From: Punctularia strigosozonata HHB-11173 SS5
Lineage: Eukaryota; Basidiomycota; Agaricomycetes; Corticiales; Punctulariaceae
Direction: 5' to 3'
Assembly: GCF_000264995.1 (NCBI RefSeq)
Contig: NW_006767434.1
Coordinates: forward strand, 736,969 to 800,968
Length of the DNA stretch: 64,000 nt
In this document: piece after piece, positions 12,748-24,953 of the stretch
Position numbering within the stretch: position 1 is the first letter of the stretch
Layout of the letters: each line of letters starts with the position of its first letter
Position numbers and translations under genes: made by a program
Notes under the pieces: generated by a model
The model's input: the letters and a program-made list of their open reading frames with translations, nothing else
Told to the model about the DNA's origin: nothing
Database searches by the model: none

Positions 12748-13609
12748 TCATTTGGCATCCGCGCGCCGCGCTTTTCTCAGCCGCCTTCGCTGAGATTGCT
12801 GCCTGTTGCACGCCGATGATGCGTCTGATTGACTCGCCGTGGCCCGCGACGAGATCGACTCATCAAGGAGGCTTCGCGCCGCCCAAGATAGCCGTTTGTG
12901 GAGCAAGATCCATTCTTGCGAGCGGCGCGCTGGCTCAGTGTTTGACTGAAGGCCAGACTGATCCACAGGACAGTCATGTAACGGTGGGGGGATAGGGACA
13001 GTTGTAAAGGAGTGTATGGTTGGTGAACCAAGGCATGAGTTTGAATCGCTGTTTTCGACGCAGCCAGAGTGACCAGGGCTAGTCTCTATAGATCTCATGC
13101 CTGACGAGACGGAGGCGGTCACACAACATGTCAGAAATTGAAAGGTCATAAGCTTGTCATGAGGACCTACCAGGGCTACCTTCCAGATCGCCTTCCATGC
13201 GCTGGACGACGGTCAGCCAGTCCTCCATTTCCTTCTTAAGGCTGGTCTCGACGTCTCCCCTAGCGTTCTCCTTGCGCCGCAACGTACGCGTGGTACGCGA
13301 GCGGGCATGCCTATGGACTGGCGCACGGATCTCGAAACTGCGATGCGCAGCGAACGGGTCATCTGGTATGCGCCAGTCGGAGCCTGCGGCGTCCTCGTTG
13401 AGCGATCTGCCGTCGTTGCGGAACACTCTGGACAGATGAAGGAGATGCATTGGTGATGCGTTCAGGCCGGGTGCGCTGGGACGTGCAGATGGGCTAGCCG
13501 CTGTATCATGGAATGGCGACGCGGACGGATCGTAAGTAGGGGGTGGAGTGGGTGGACCCTCGCGCCAGCGGAATGCCGGAGAAGAAGTACTGAGATAGAC
13601 CGAGCACAC
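12748..13609 (-). CDS. Hypothetical protein, paralog of the gene at 15,337-16,432
   Basis: Unrecognised family. Exon 1 contains MHLLHLSRVFRNDGR (Met at 13450), a basic stretch RHARSRTTRTLRRKE and MEDWLTVVQRMEGDLEG. An intron (about 13,100-13,170) then opens exon 2, which ends ...RRRLRKARRADAK at 12748. The same order (MQLLSLLRVFR, then LKDWLQAMEFIENASDGEG, then an intron, then a basic C-terminal part) occurs in the gene at 15,337-16,432, with the intron at the matching place. I take the two as diverged duplicates. The true start is unsure: the frame stays open to 13609, and an upstream exon near 13,700-13,900 is possible. No known domain was seen. Confidence 0.5.
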
Positions 13610-14332
13610 CGCGATGCGTTCGTTAATAACGGTCTCCTTCCCACCTTCCTCAAACGGAGATTATGCGCTTCGCACAAGCACGGCGACGCGGGAACGATCG
13701 GAACGCGCCACCGCCCAACCTGTGAGTGTATTGCGCCGGGGGCTGGGGAAGATATACACGGCCCAGAAGGTTCCAAGAGCGGAGATGCTTAGACACGAGG
13801 GGTATTTGGAAGTCATATTACGACTGTTACGCAACGGACTGCTCTCCGGATGAGCTGTGCCGCGATTCTTCGCAATCAAGGCCGTCAATCGCTTGTAAGC
13901 CCCCAACATAAAATGCGCATGAAAGGATCAGTGTATACGAAATGAGCCATCCAGGAATGGACTAACATCGATATTTCCGGCAGTGGCGGTCGGCGAGCAT
14001 CAGATCGTATTAAAAACAGACGAAGTCCCATGTTACGGTAGCAAGAGCGGGCGGCCTCGTGTACGAAGACTTCGCATCTACCCAAGACTTGCGGAAACCT
14101 TCGTCGCTATAGTTCTTCCTTACACCTGTTGTTTCGTGAGCAACCGGATCAGAGTTGGTTGGCCTTTTGATCACGCACAATCTTCACACTCCCCACACCA
14201 TAAATCGGCATTGTCAGGGTCGATCGTGAATTTTCCCGTGTCTTGGCAACATATAGTCAGGTTGACTGCGGTCAAGTTCCGCAGGGGAGCTAAGAAAAGA
14301 CCGTATAATTTCTGTGAAAGCAGAGACATCGC
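13610..14332. other. Gap between hypothetical gene and F-box-like gene
   Basis: Short frames only. Part of 13,660-13,910 on the minus strand might be a 5' exon of the gene ending at 12748, but no clear splice link was found. No repeat or RNA gene was seen. Confidence 0.35.
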
Positions 14333-15066
14333 TCAGTCGTGCGCATCTTCCGCGTTGCGAGTTACAAGTACCGGCAATCCAGTTCCGCCTGTATATGTCA
14401 GAGACGAGGGTATCCCCAAGAATGTCGGCTCGTTTTCAAGGTTGCATAGTGAGCACCATATGTCAAACTGCAGTACGCCGAGGACGCGCAACGATGGAAC
14501 TTTCGAGGCTATGTCCTTGAATAAGCTCGGATGGGCTGAAAATACCAGTAATTCCAGTTCACGGACAGAATGGGGGATGTTGACAAGCGGTAGCACCAGC
14601 GAGGTTTCTCGGTCGTGAATTATGACTGTGTTGAGAAAGCCTGATTGAAAAGCACGGAGATCGGTGGATTTGACCGGGAATGGCTCTCCATGATCAGCTT
14701 CGTGGCGGAATCCAATCTCAAGTTGCCTAAAAGGCTGGTGTCAATCGCGCTCGACTTCGGGTCGCCAAGTTGAAAAAAAAAAGCTGACTTGACCCAGTTT
14801 ACGAGTTCGGGGAATGGACTTTCCGTCACGACTCGCGAAAGCTCATTGCCGTCTTCGATGTAAAGTCTATAGAACCAGGCCTGCAGGGCGATTGCTCGGA
14901 TGCTTTTGGACGCTAGCGTGGCACCCCCGATAACTGCCCAACTGGGCTTACGACGAGGCCTCCACCAGGACGTGTACAACTGTCCTGGTCGATGGCCTTG
15001 CGGGTCAATTGTAATGAAAAGGATTTCTCTGATCAGTTCGACAGGGAGCCGCCAGAGATGAGACAT
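14333..15066 (-). CDS. F-box-like protein, frame broken near 14,640
   Basis: The N-terminus MSHLWRLPVELIREILFI is a typical basidiomycete F-box-like opening (LPVEL...EIL), followed by LASKSIRAIALQAWFYRLYI. Members usually act as substrate adaptors of SCF ubiquitin ligases. The first frame stops just after VLFNQAFSTQS. A second frame continues smoothly as FLNTVIIHDRETS and then PHSVRELELLVFSAHPS, to a stop at 14333. The two parts would join through either a one-base frameshift near 14,640 or a very short 34-nt intron ending in CAATCAG. A run of ten A at about 14,774 is another possible error site. It may therefore be a pseudogene or carry a sequencing indel. The family is large and variable, so no specific target can be named. 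Confidence 0.6.
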
Positions 15067-15336
15067 TTGTAGACGGGGTAGCAGAAAGCAGTGGGCGACA
15101 GCAGACTCGTGGCGCGTGCGACTGTCTCCCTTGGTCGTGAGACCTACAGAGGTCCATTGCTGATATACACAATACGATACAACAAGAAGTCACGCGTAGG
15201 CAGAGACACATATAACAGGTATCATATCTCTGAAGGATGGGGTACAATCATGCGCCTTATAGAGGGGTATAGACCAGTAATCTTGGTAGGGGATATGGGG
15301 CGATAGTCTACCTCCTGCGGGAAAAAAAAATCCTGG

Positions 15337-16432
15337 TCAGAAGTCACGGATGGGACTGGAGAACATGGCGTACTGTACCTGTCCTTCGGCAAGTCCTACC
15401 TGCACAGTAACTTGCGAGTCGTCTTCCGTGCGGCCTACAGGGGCGGAAACGAGCACGCCATCTTCGGTGGTGTCTACGCCCCCCACAAAGGATGAGCTTG
15501 TCGATTTCCGGCGGTTGCGAGCGAACCACGAGAAGCGATTGAGGGCGGTCAGCCGGCTGACTTCCCGCCTGATGAGTTGGCTGGCGGCTGGCGGTAGGGT
15601 AGTTGAGCGGCGGTGGTGACGGGCAGCGTCGATGAAGGTCGGCGAGGACGGCTCGGTCCCGGAGCTATGTGAGAGCTGAGCAAAGGTATCTTCGGATTGT
15701 CCCTGAAGTTCACGGGGATCGAAGTCATCCAATGTCGTTTCCGGAGGCAAAGGAGGATCCAGAAGGGCCGTCACTGCGGCAGCGAGAGATCAGGATCTGA
15801 TTTCCCGGTAGGTTGGTGTACGTACCTTCTCCGTCGGAAGCGTTCTCGATAAACTCCATCGCCTGCAGCCAGTCCTTGAGCTCCACTCTCAATCTCATGT
15901 CCTCTTCCGACAACGTCTCCTCTTTCGTCGCCGGGACCGACTCGGCTTGAAGGAGCATCGACCTGCCATCCAGGGATAGCAGACATATGGAGTGCGACAC
16001 GTTGCGAGTGTGGTACATAAAGCTCTGCGCCTCTTGAGGTTCGGCTGTCGCGGAAACAGGGTGGGAGAAGCGCCAACTGGTCTCGACCTGGTCCCCGCGT
16101 CCACTGCCTGGCCTGAACACCCTGAGTAAACTGAGCAGCTGCATGGTGGCGATCGCGAGTAAGGCCCCGGAGTAAAGATGGGATGCTGGGGGCGTACGCC
16201 CGATGCTGAGTGTGTATGTTTCCGGAATATTAACCTCTGACAACACGAGGCAATGTTCGGACAGCGTGCAGGAGGGTGGTGCCCGAGGCGTCCGTGCGGA
16301 GAACACGAGGACGGCGCGCGAACGTGAGGCCGTTGGGCCAGGCGGAAGTCGAGCGGCGGTCGCAGCAACGACGGTCTTCGACAATATATGGCGCAGTCCT
16401 GAGATGCGTGGGTGTAGATTCAATAAACACAA
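15337..16432 (-). CDS. Hypothetical protein, paralog of the gene at 12,748-13,609
   Basis: Unrecognised. Exon 1 includes a mildly hydrophobic stretch SGALLAIATMQLLSLLRVF, an acidic region SVPATKEETLSEEDMRLRVE and LKDWLQAMEFIENASDGEG. An intron from about 15,830 to 15,777 (donor gtacgt, acceptor ccgcag) joins exon 2. That exon encodes LLDPPLPPETTLDDFDPREL, a basic RFSWFARNRRKSTSSSF and ends VQYAMFSSPIRDF at 15337. The start may be the Met at 16432 or at 16144 (MQLL...). The shared exon-intron structure with the gene at 12,748 supports both being real. The hydrophobic stretch could be a single membrane segment. Confidence 0.5.
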
Positions 16433-17640
16433 CGACGTTGCCGTGGAGGTAATGTGTGAACCTTAAGCTGGTCTTGGAAGATGTCGACGCGATTGCATAG
16501 CAACGTGCCTTAGCACGGAACGTCGTCCATGACATACATTCCGGACCGCCGCCTCTACTGCGAGAACGTCGCAGGTCCGATGGTGCCACAGGGCGCTGCA
16601 AACGGTTCAATGCAAAGGAATGCGACGCGTTGAAGGGTTCCGGTTAGCAAGGACCGGCGGTTGCGCGGCGCAGTGCATACGCTCTCGGGCATTGCCGAGC
16701 CAGTGAGTTGCTCCTGCCTGGATGTGATGTGTACGTAAAAGACCAATCCTATATGAATGCATCCCATGTTCTGACAGAACTAGAAGCGCAATCTGGCGCT
16801 CGGACATGGAAGCAACGCGACAACGTATGGATCGGCAGTTCTGCGCGACGAACGGTACCTCATCCTCACACCCCGAACGACATGTTCCGCGACTTGTTGT
16901 TGGTCGCTGACAGGAATAAATCTCCGAAGCCCTCGTAGATGCTGCACATAACGGCATCTCTCTTTTTCATTCTCGTGCGGCATTGAATCGACCGTGGTTT
17001 GGGCGGAGGTCCTGTCAAGGCACCTTTGACCTCAGCAGTGGTGTATTTAGATCTTCCATCGTCCGGTCAGACACCGTTTCCGTTGCATCAGGCTGTCTTC
17101 CTTCGCTTGCCCGACCTCCCCATTGAGCATCCCTATAGTGGCTGGTCAATGTGCAGTTTTTTGGCAGTTAGCAATCCCCCAGGGACCACCATGGCCACAC
17201 ACGTTAGTCTTCGACGCGCGTTTACGTCCGTCAACGGCTTCAGCGGCCAAAACGCCACACGCCGCCTGTGGTAGCTTTTACGTTTCAGAAAGATGCCTGA
17301 GGGAGACATCGTTGTTAACGTGAAATCCCGATGGCGAAGGCTGATGGAACGGTTCGCGAAAGGAGTTTTGGGCGTGAAAACACCGGGATCCATCCTCTTA
17401 GTCTGAGATGAAGCAGGGTTTCCAGAGACTGCGCAATGACCAAAATGACCAAATAGCTTAGCTCGGGAACGAACCGGGAGGAGCTCGAGCATACGAGAAC
17501 TGCATAGCCTCGGCCGCCTGCGCCAGATGGCGCCACGCGGGGGATCCCGACGTGATGACGTCGATAGCATTGGTAGCCTTATAACTGCGCGACCAGATGG
17601 CGATGGATTCACACCAAATCGCATATCTCTACACGCCAAC
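16433..17640. other. Intergenic, no supported gene
   Basis: A 169-codon minus-strand frame (17,133-17,642) and shorter ones show no family motif or splice support. They run over the start of the Vip1-type gene, whose promoter must lie here. No repeats or RNA genes were recognised. Confidence 0.45.
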
Positions 17641-18883
17641 ATGTCTTACAGCGTTCACGTATGTTCGCCCAACTAGTACCTGACTCCCCGATGTTGACCA
17701 ACTTCCTTCCAGGTATCCAACATCGCCCCCGAGACCACGGAGAAGAGCCTCCAGGACTTCTTCACGTACGTGGTGCCTTTGATGATCGTGTGCTCCATAG
17801 ACTCACCCCGATCTTTCTTCAGGTTCTGTGGCAAGTGAGTTGGAATCTACTTGGCGATGCTTCGGACAAACGTACTCATCGTCATCACAGGATCAGCTCC
17901 ATCGATTTCAATGGCAGCGCAACCCCAAAGACAGCGGTCATCCACTTCGAGAAACCTTCCGCCGTAAAAACAGCGCTTATGGTACGTTGACCCGATCTCA
18001 GCGGGCGTCCGTCCGAAGTTTTCATTCAGTCCTCTGTAGCTCAACGGTGGCACTTTGGATGGCTCGCATTTGACTGTCACCTCTGACACCGAACATCCGG
18101 AGACCACGGAGGAGGCCGATCATGCGCACGATCATCCTCACATTGATCAGACAGACAAGCCGAAGTCAGCAAGTCAGTATTCTGTCCCCTCAATAACCAT
18201 ACCTTTTACTGACGCGGTTTAGTTGTCGCGGAATACCTCGCCAAGGGTTATACCCTCTCCGATTCCATCCTCCAGCGGGCTATCGAGACAGATCGTACGT
18301 TTGTTCTCATACAAGGCTTTGAAACCTGTGCTCATCTCGGTGCAGAGAAGAATGGTATCTCTTCAAGGTTCCTCTCGTATATCAAGCACATCGACTCGAC
18401 GCTCGGTGCCAAGGCCCTAGGCCCTGACCAGACCATCTCTGGCAAGGTTTCCACGCATGTCAACGCCGGTGTACAACAGGCGAAGGCATTCGACGAGCAG
18501 AAGGGCATCACAGCGAAAGCATCTGACGTGAGTACCGTTCTCTCTTCAGCGCGCAAGCGTTATACCAGTCTGCGGGCTACAGCTTTTTGTCAATTCGCGG
18601 GCATTTGATTCGAACGCTGATTCAGATCTGGAGACAGTACTACAGTAAAGCCTTCTCGTCGCCTTACGGCCAGAAAGTGCGGGAGTTCTATACAACCACC
18701 AGCAAGCAAGTGCTCGACATCCATGAGGAGGCGCTCCGCATCAAGGCTCAACACGCCGCAACTGCTGAGCCCGGCCCCGTCGTTCCCACTTCTACTGGCG
18801 TTCCTCCCGTAGAGGCACCCGCGGCATCTGCCCCGGCGCCAACGACGGCGGCGCCAACGACTAATGCACCGACTGTTGTCTGA
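17641..18883 (+). CDS. vip1: RRM protein, Vip1 family
   Basis: Predicted RNA-binding protein related to fission yeast Vip1. The start at 17641 gives MSYSVH, spliced to VSNIAPETTEKSLQDFF, then FCGKITSIDFNG and TAVIHFEKPSAVKTALML. These form one RRM domain of about 75 residues at the N-terminus. A linker rich in His, Asp and Glu follows (TEEADHAHDHPHIDQ). Then comes the conserved helical region of this family: VAEYLAKGYTLSDSILQRAI, SRFLSYIKHIDSTLGAKA and YYSKAFSSPYGQKVREFY. The tail is Pro/Ala/Thr-rich and ends NAPTVV at 18883. About seven short introns are visible, with clear gt...ag borders. The role of the family is not well defined. Confidence 0.9.
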
Positions 18884-19120
18884 TCTGCCCAAGCCACCAC
18901 GGTACCCGGAAATGGATATGATATCTGTTCTATGTTATATTCTGTATCATTCACCAATGTATACCAATGAAATGTAACCTAGCTACTCGGAATGCCTACT
19001 GCTTTATATTCAGATATATTGTTCGTGCGCCTAAAAGTATCGTCGGTGCGTTCGCGCCGTCCCATTCCGCCAGCTGAGCTGGTCACAGCCACCCCAGGTT
19101 ATGGTCTCACCTCCACCAGG

Positions 19121-21156
19121 ATGTCGCTAGTCGCTTTACTCCCCTCGACAGGCTATCTCCTGGCATATACCCTTCCCCTATTAATTATATCTGTAATATC
19201 GACATTTGCAGGCCCATTCCTCACGTTTGATCGGACACGAGCGTTTCGCCCTCGGCCCGATGCGGGATACACGGAAGATATGCCTGGGTCCTTCGGGTAC
19301 AGCAGCAAGCATAAGAGGTTCAGGTTGAAGCTGGAAGGGGGGATTGGAGGGCTCATGGTCGGATACCTGTTTGGCTGTATGTCAAGCGAAATTCCCGACG
19401 GCAATAGTTACTGATTTGCTCTCGTAGTGCACGCAGCGACGTTCCTTGCGCTTCTCATACCGGCGACAAGCTCATCTGCGTCTCTATCCCACAAATCATT
19501 CGTCGCCGTATGGCTTCTGTCCGTGATCCCTACCACCTTCATTGCGGGCCGTTGGCGAATAGCTGCCATCCTATTCGGTGCTATCTCTGGGGGGTACGTG
19601 ATAAGATGTCTGGAGGCGGCAGGATAAGCATTGACCACTCTTACTTTAGCGCGACGTTTGCCCTCTCTGTTTGCGTCATTATTCATCCGACCCTGCTCAC
19701 ACGCATCGTCTTCACCTCCGTCGTATTGCCCATTCTCACTGTCTTCTGCTTGCTCCCGATCCCGAAAACTCAGCGCTGCGTTATCCGGGTTGCGTACGCG
19801 TCCGTGGGAGCCTTTGGAACCGTACTTTCTGTCGCGCTCCTCGCCAATGTACCCGCTTGGGCGAACGTTTGGGAACGTTTATGGGTCAAGAATGATGTGG
19901 AGTGGGGCACGATACATGAGAAGGGGCTGAGTGCCGCCTGGTGCTTCTTGGTAGTGCTTGGCTTCGCCTGCGATTGCGTTTTACACCGCAAGTTCGGCGA
20001 GAATCCCGATCAGGTGCGCTGGCATTTAACCGCGTGCATCGCTCATGTTGACGATGGTTTGCAGACTTGGGACAGCTATCTGGCTGGATACGCCGCAAGC
20101 TTACCGAACGCGGCCGATCGAGCTGGGACGTTCAAGCCTCTTTCTTCGTACTGGAATAATTTCCTGCACAAAAACAATCCCATGGTCAAGGAGCCGAACG
20201 CGGAGGCGGTCGCTATGTACGCCGACACCAAGGCATTGCTCTCGACGCCACAAACTCCTATAAAGCTGTCGAAGCAGAAGTCCATGTCCCAACCGCCGCA
20301 GTTTCAAGCCACCCGACCCGGGTTTTTGCGGAAGAAGAGTACTCAGGCAGCGATGGAACGTCTTGTCACCCGCGCCAACGACGGGCGGCGACGCAAGGAC
20401 CGCGGTGTCAAGTTCGGAGCGGATTACTCCAGTGAAAGCGACGACGACAGCGATCACGACTCTCCGAAAGTCCAGCGCCCGTGGCTGGGCACAAACGTCA
20501 GCGCGGTTGACTCTACAGCATCGGTCACGACGCTGGTTGAGGATGACGAGGATCTTTCTGTACCGAAACTGAACGTCGGCAAGGAAAAGGCGCGGATCAA
20601 GCGTAACCTTGGCAAGCCCGACGATCCCGCTCCCGAGTATTCCGATTTCGAGGAAGACATCGTTGAAGACAAGAACGCCGATCGAAAATCTCCGGAGTGG
20701 GAACCTGAATTTCTACGCAAGCATCGCGCCTCGATCGGCAAAGCACCTGTCCCGCGAGGCTTCACCCCCTCGGCGCCGTCTCATGAACCGACATCCTCCC
20801 AAGCCAACTCATCGTCTTCCCAATCCACGTCCACGCCTCTTCGCCCAGTCCCCGCGACACCATCGCTTATCAAGGCTATCGACCGTGTTGCCAAAGCGCA
20901 GGAGGCGGCCTACGGGCTTTCTATGTCCGATCATGCGCTGTCGTCTACGAATGTGTCGTCGGAGTTTAGCGGAATCATGATGCCCACCGCGAAACCTGGC
21001 ACTGTTCGTCCTGGACTGCCCGCGCACAAGAGTTCTGATGCGCCGTTGGAGGCAGGCATGCCACGACCGGCGGCTATCCCTGACTCTGACACGAACAAAG
21101 GGCACCGGTGGCAAAATTTCTGGAGGGAGGTGAAGGAGAAAGCTGCGGAGCACTGA
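19121..21156 (+). CDS. Multi-pass membrane protein with DUF4203-type N-terminus
   Basis: The N-terminal 270 residues hold about seven hydrophobic segments (GYLLAYTLPLLIISVISTF, GGLMVGYLFGLHAATFLALL, FVAVWLLSVIPTTF, FALSVCVIIHPTLL, FTSVVLPILTVFCLL, GAFGTVLSVALLANV, WCFLVVLGFACDCVL). This is the layout of the DUF4203 family (TMEM198/TM7SF3-like). The long cytosolic-looking tail is charged and disordered, with acidic runs (SSESDDDSDHD, YSDFEEDIVED), Ser/Thr/Pro stretches and a final amphipathic WQNFWREVKEKAAEH. Three introns are clear: about 19,376-19,427, about 19,591-19,649 and 20,011-20,064. I chose the Met at 19121 because it starts just before the first membrane segment. Function unknown. 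Confidence 0.75.
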
Positions 21157-21858
21157 TGTGGCGCCCGACCGTACGGACTTGCTTTACGACTTTATGACTC
21201 ACGAGTTGACACGATGTACGCGATTTCATGATGCTATTTATCTCACCTATTATTCTTGCCTTCCATTGTGACACTAGTGTTCTCCATAGTGCCAACATTT
21301 GTACGCTGAACGAATTCTATATCGATATGTTTCACTATCATGACGCATGGAGCACATGAAGCACGACTTTTTGGGCGTTACACTGAATTACAGCCTCGGT
21401 CGACTTCTGTTGTGTCAAACTGGTCTTCGACAGATTAATCCCCCCAGCTTCCAAACGCTATAGGTAGTCGCGTCGCGTCGCGCGCGAACATCCGACGTTC
21501 TCCTTTACACCCATCTCAACGTACGTGCATTATGCATAGTCTTCCTCGACGGCTGCTAGAACCGGAAGTGTCCAGTACCTCGTTCAACCTCATTTAACTA
21601 CCCCTTGGTCTATCAGCCTCCGCTCCGTATGGGATATACACCCTAACCCATAACCCTTGGACCCACTCCGAGATCATTGTTACTCCCGACCATGATACCC
21701 AGGGTCAAGGGTCCTCTTAAGTGGCATCACTCCGCACATTCTCTACCATCGTTCTCCATATGACCAATTGATCCGATGGGCAAACCCCATATAATATGAG
21801 CACTAAACAGGGGGAACATTTGTCCAGTGCGTTATATCTGGTCCTCCCCGGAGCATCC
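21157..21858. other. Intergenic, includes transporter promoter
   Basis: No coding frame of note. A frame open from 21,796 runs into the MFS gene and could extend its N-terminus by 21 residues. A run of short AT-rich strings near 21,780-21,795 (CCATATAATATGAG) may be the core promoter. No repeat was seen. Confidence 0.4.
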
Positions 21859-23716
21859 ATGTCGTCCAGAGCGCCGTCAGAGCAGACTCCCCTGCTCTCA
21901 GAGGTAGCCAGCTCTGCTGCTACCTCACTTGAGGATGCCGATGGTCCCCCGGCGACTACACCGTTGCCGAAAGGCCAAGTCGCTTTGCTCACATTCACGA
22001 GACTGGCCGACCCCCTGGCGTTTGCTATTCTATTTCCATTCATCAATTCCATGGTATTGAGGACGGGACAAATAGCGGTGGAGGAAGTCGGATATTATGT
22101 GGGCGCGATCGAGAGTCTCTTCGCGTTAGTCCAGATGATCTTCCGTGAGCGTCACTTTGATTTCATCTGGCTGCATGCTAACGATGAGATAGTCATGCCA
22201 TGGGGCTGGGCGTCAGACAGATATGGTCGCAAGCCCGTTTTATTGGTCTCTTTACTCGGCACAGTTCTGTCCACAATTCTGTTTGGCTTTTCGACGCACC
22301 TATGGCAGATGTTCGCTGCACGAGCAATCAGCGGTCTCTTCGGTGGGAATGCCGTGGTAGTCCGGACTGTAAGCTCCGTGAATGATCATTTACGACACCT
22401 AACACTCACCCTCGATTGCTACTAGCTTTTCGCCGAAATGTCTGATAGTACAAACCAAGCGCGCGCCTTCGGTTTCTTCGCATTCGCTTCGAACATTGGT
22501 CTCATGCTCGGTAAGATTACCAGCAGTGCCGTGCAACTGTCCGCTCACTCGTGTTCGGTTACAGGCCCTCTGATCGGGGGTACATTTGCTGAACCGGAGA
22601 CACAGTTTCCTCGTACATTCGGCCGGATTCCTCTCCTACGGAAGTATCCATACGCGCTGCCCTGCATTATCACCGGTGCATATGCGTTGCTCGCTTTCGC
22701 ACTCAATGTAATCTTCCTTCGCGAGCCTGGACGTCGAGAGAACGAGGGTGTGCCGAAGGAGCAGCGCAAACCCTCGGTCCGCGCCGTGCTCACCCCGCCT
22801 GTGTTGAAGGCCCTCCTCGTCTTCAGTGCAACCACGATCCTTGGAATAGCGTATAGTGAGTTTTCCCTCTCGTTTGTTTCCGTCCCGCTGACCGTCAATG
22901 ATCGTACAAAGTGGCGCTTTTGCCTCTTTGGCTTTTCACACCCGTCGACCTAGGCGGGCTGTCCTTCTCACCATCAGGGATCTCTGTCATTTTTGCCTCT
23001 ATCGGCTTTTCACAGTCGGTCTGGTTGCTTGTTGTGATGCCGCCGCTGGAGAGGTCCCTCGGCACTTATCGTCTTCTCCGATCGTGCTTTACGGTACGTA
23101 TCCCTATGCATGATACGTAGAGCCAGCAGCTTACGGCCTTGATATCAGTACTGGCCATTAGGCTTCCTCATGCCCATACTTGCCAATCAATTCGCGAAAA
23201 GGAATAACTCGGCCGGTGTATACCTCATTACCAGCGTTATGTCCACACTCGGCGTTGGGACCGCGATGGCATTTAGTAAGTGCCCGTGCTGAATCCATCT
23301 CGTAATCGCTCACTGATGTACGATACTCTCAGCATGCCTGCAGCTGATCATTAACAACGTTTCGCCGCGAGCTCACTTGGGCACGATCAACGGCATCGCT
23401 TTGACCGTCAATAGTGCCTGGCGCACTGTAGGACCCACAGCTATCACATCCACGTTTGCTTTTAGTGTGGAACATAACGTCCTTGGCCGGTAAGCCCAAC
23501 AACGTCACTACTGATCGGCACGGCGGCGCTAATCCGTAGTGCCTCAGGTACTTGGCTTGGACGATCCTCGCTATCTGGGCGGTCGTGGTGTATTTTTTGA
23601 GTGCCCTTGCGCCTAAACAGGATGTACGCATGGCGGACGTCGTCGCACCCCCCACCACAGACGAAGAAGCGGCGGGTACTACGGGAACAGTCACAACCCA
23701 AGATGACCAACAGTAA
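21859..23716 (+). CDS. Major facilitator superfamily transporter
   Basis: Twelve-helix proton-coupled drug or metabolite transporter (DHA1-like) of the plasma membrane or vacuole. After a disordered start (MSSRAPSEQTPLLSEVASS) the first helices read LTFTRLADPLAFAILFPF. Motif A is present as GWASDRYGRKPVLLVSLLG, followed by FAARAISGLFGGNAVVVRT and FASNIGLMLGPLIGG. The long central loop contains PKEQRKPSVRAVLTPPVLKA. The second half includes GISVIFASIGFSQSVWLL, PLGFLMPILANQFAKR and the family-typical NVSPRAHLGTINGIALTVNS. It ends TTQDDQQ at 23716. At least seven introns are seen. The substrate cannot be inferred. Confidence 0.88.
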
Positions 23717-23844
23717 CGTGGAATCTCATGACGTACATACAAAAAATCGTCTACACTTACATACAAAACATCGTTCGACTGCATAACATATCCGTATATA
23801 TTATCTATGTTGAAGGAGCGTGAGGCTGCAGCAGGTGTTCCCGC

Positions 23845-24706
23845 TCACCACTCTTCGCTCCGACCCAGCCCTCCACGATCTCTCGAGGGACCATTGGCAA
23901 ATTTTCCCTTGGCTTTGCTCTTCCTCCCGCCAAGCTCCTTGTACATTTCCCGCATCTCGACCTTGCTCGGCCGTGACTCGTCCTCTTGTTGCCATCGTTC
24001 TTGGTTACGTTCACTGGGTGTTTGATAGCCAGAGCGCGCTCCAGAGCCAGATGGGGTGTAGTAGCCAGGTGTTGGGGGTTCACGAGTGGAAGTTGTCTTT
24101 ATGTACGTTGTGCGCTAGAGGGGGCATATAAGGACGCGCGATTGTGGCAAGGACACTGCAACCTACCCAGTTCTGCTTAGATTCCCGCTTCGTCCACTTA
24201 CCCGGGGGTAAGCTTTCGTCATGGAAGTTTTCCTTGCGATAATGCTGAAACCACACTGTAGTATATCCCGCTTAGCAGCGGTGGTGCATATGATGGCGAT
24301 GACGCTTACCGTAGTTAAGCGTCTGGCTCTTGTTCCAACGCTTGCAAACCCTGGAGCAACGTGCGAGGTCACCTATGTTTAGGCGACCAAATATGCGCTG
24401 AGATATCTCAGTCGGAAAAGCGCGGAGGGGGTCGCTTGAACGCGGGGCCAGTCGCGGTGATGTAGGGAGCTGGGAAGCTCTTGTGGGTGATTGTGCCCTA
24501 GACGGAGCTCGAGAACCTGTCCTGGGTGTTCCAGGTGCAGTTTGCTGCAGTTTTAACGTAGTTAGTGGATGATCGACAAGCGCATGGGGAGTATCGCTTA
24601 CTACGTTGACCCATTCATCGTCGTCAGAATCATGTGCGCGGTCTTCGACGTTGGATCGAAGGACGCCCTGCAGGAGACTCATGTTGTGGTGGTAAGGAGG
24701 TTGCAA
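23845..24706 (-). CDS. F-box protein
   Basis: Likely substrate adaptor of an SCF E3 ubiquitin ligase. The start is at 24706, or at the internal Met at 24682 (MSLLQGVLRS). After a disordered Ser/Thr/Pro region (GTPRTGSRAPSRAQSPTRAS) a clear F-box appears: LRAFPTEISQRIFGRLNIGD and LARCSRVCKRWNKSQTLNYG. Later exons give VWFQHYRKENFHDESLPPG and KWTKRESKQNW, then a Gly/Ser/Pro segment (TREPPTPGYYTPSGSGARSG). The C-terminus is basic (EMYKELGGRKSKAKGKFAN) and ends GLGRSEEW at 23845. At least three introns occur. The gene is divergent from CHL1, sharing 247 bp of upstream DNA. No WD40 or LRR repeats were seen, so the target is unknown. Confidence 0.8.
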
Positions 24707-24953
24707 AATAATTGAATTTAATCCTCGGTGAAGTATATATGAGCGGCAGGGAAAGAGTCAGGTAGTTCACAGTTGAGGAGTCAGAGTGGATCTCTCCGGG
24801 CCTGCCAGGCGCTACGAGATCCGGTGATGTCATCAGAGCTTATAAGTAGGCGTGAGAATGCGCACGTGGTAAACCCCTAAACTCAGCGCGAAACGCGACG
24901 CGACGACCAGGATTTTAGCTGCGCGTTTTCAAGGTCCCATATCGCGACCGACC

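Noticed and set aside
17133-17642. 169-codon minus-strand frame
   Set aside because: No motif, no exon partners, and it occupies the expected promoter of the Vip1-type gene.
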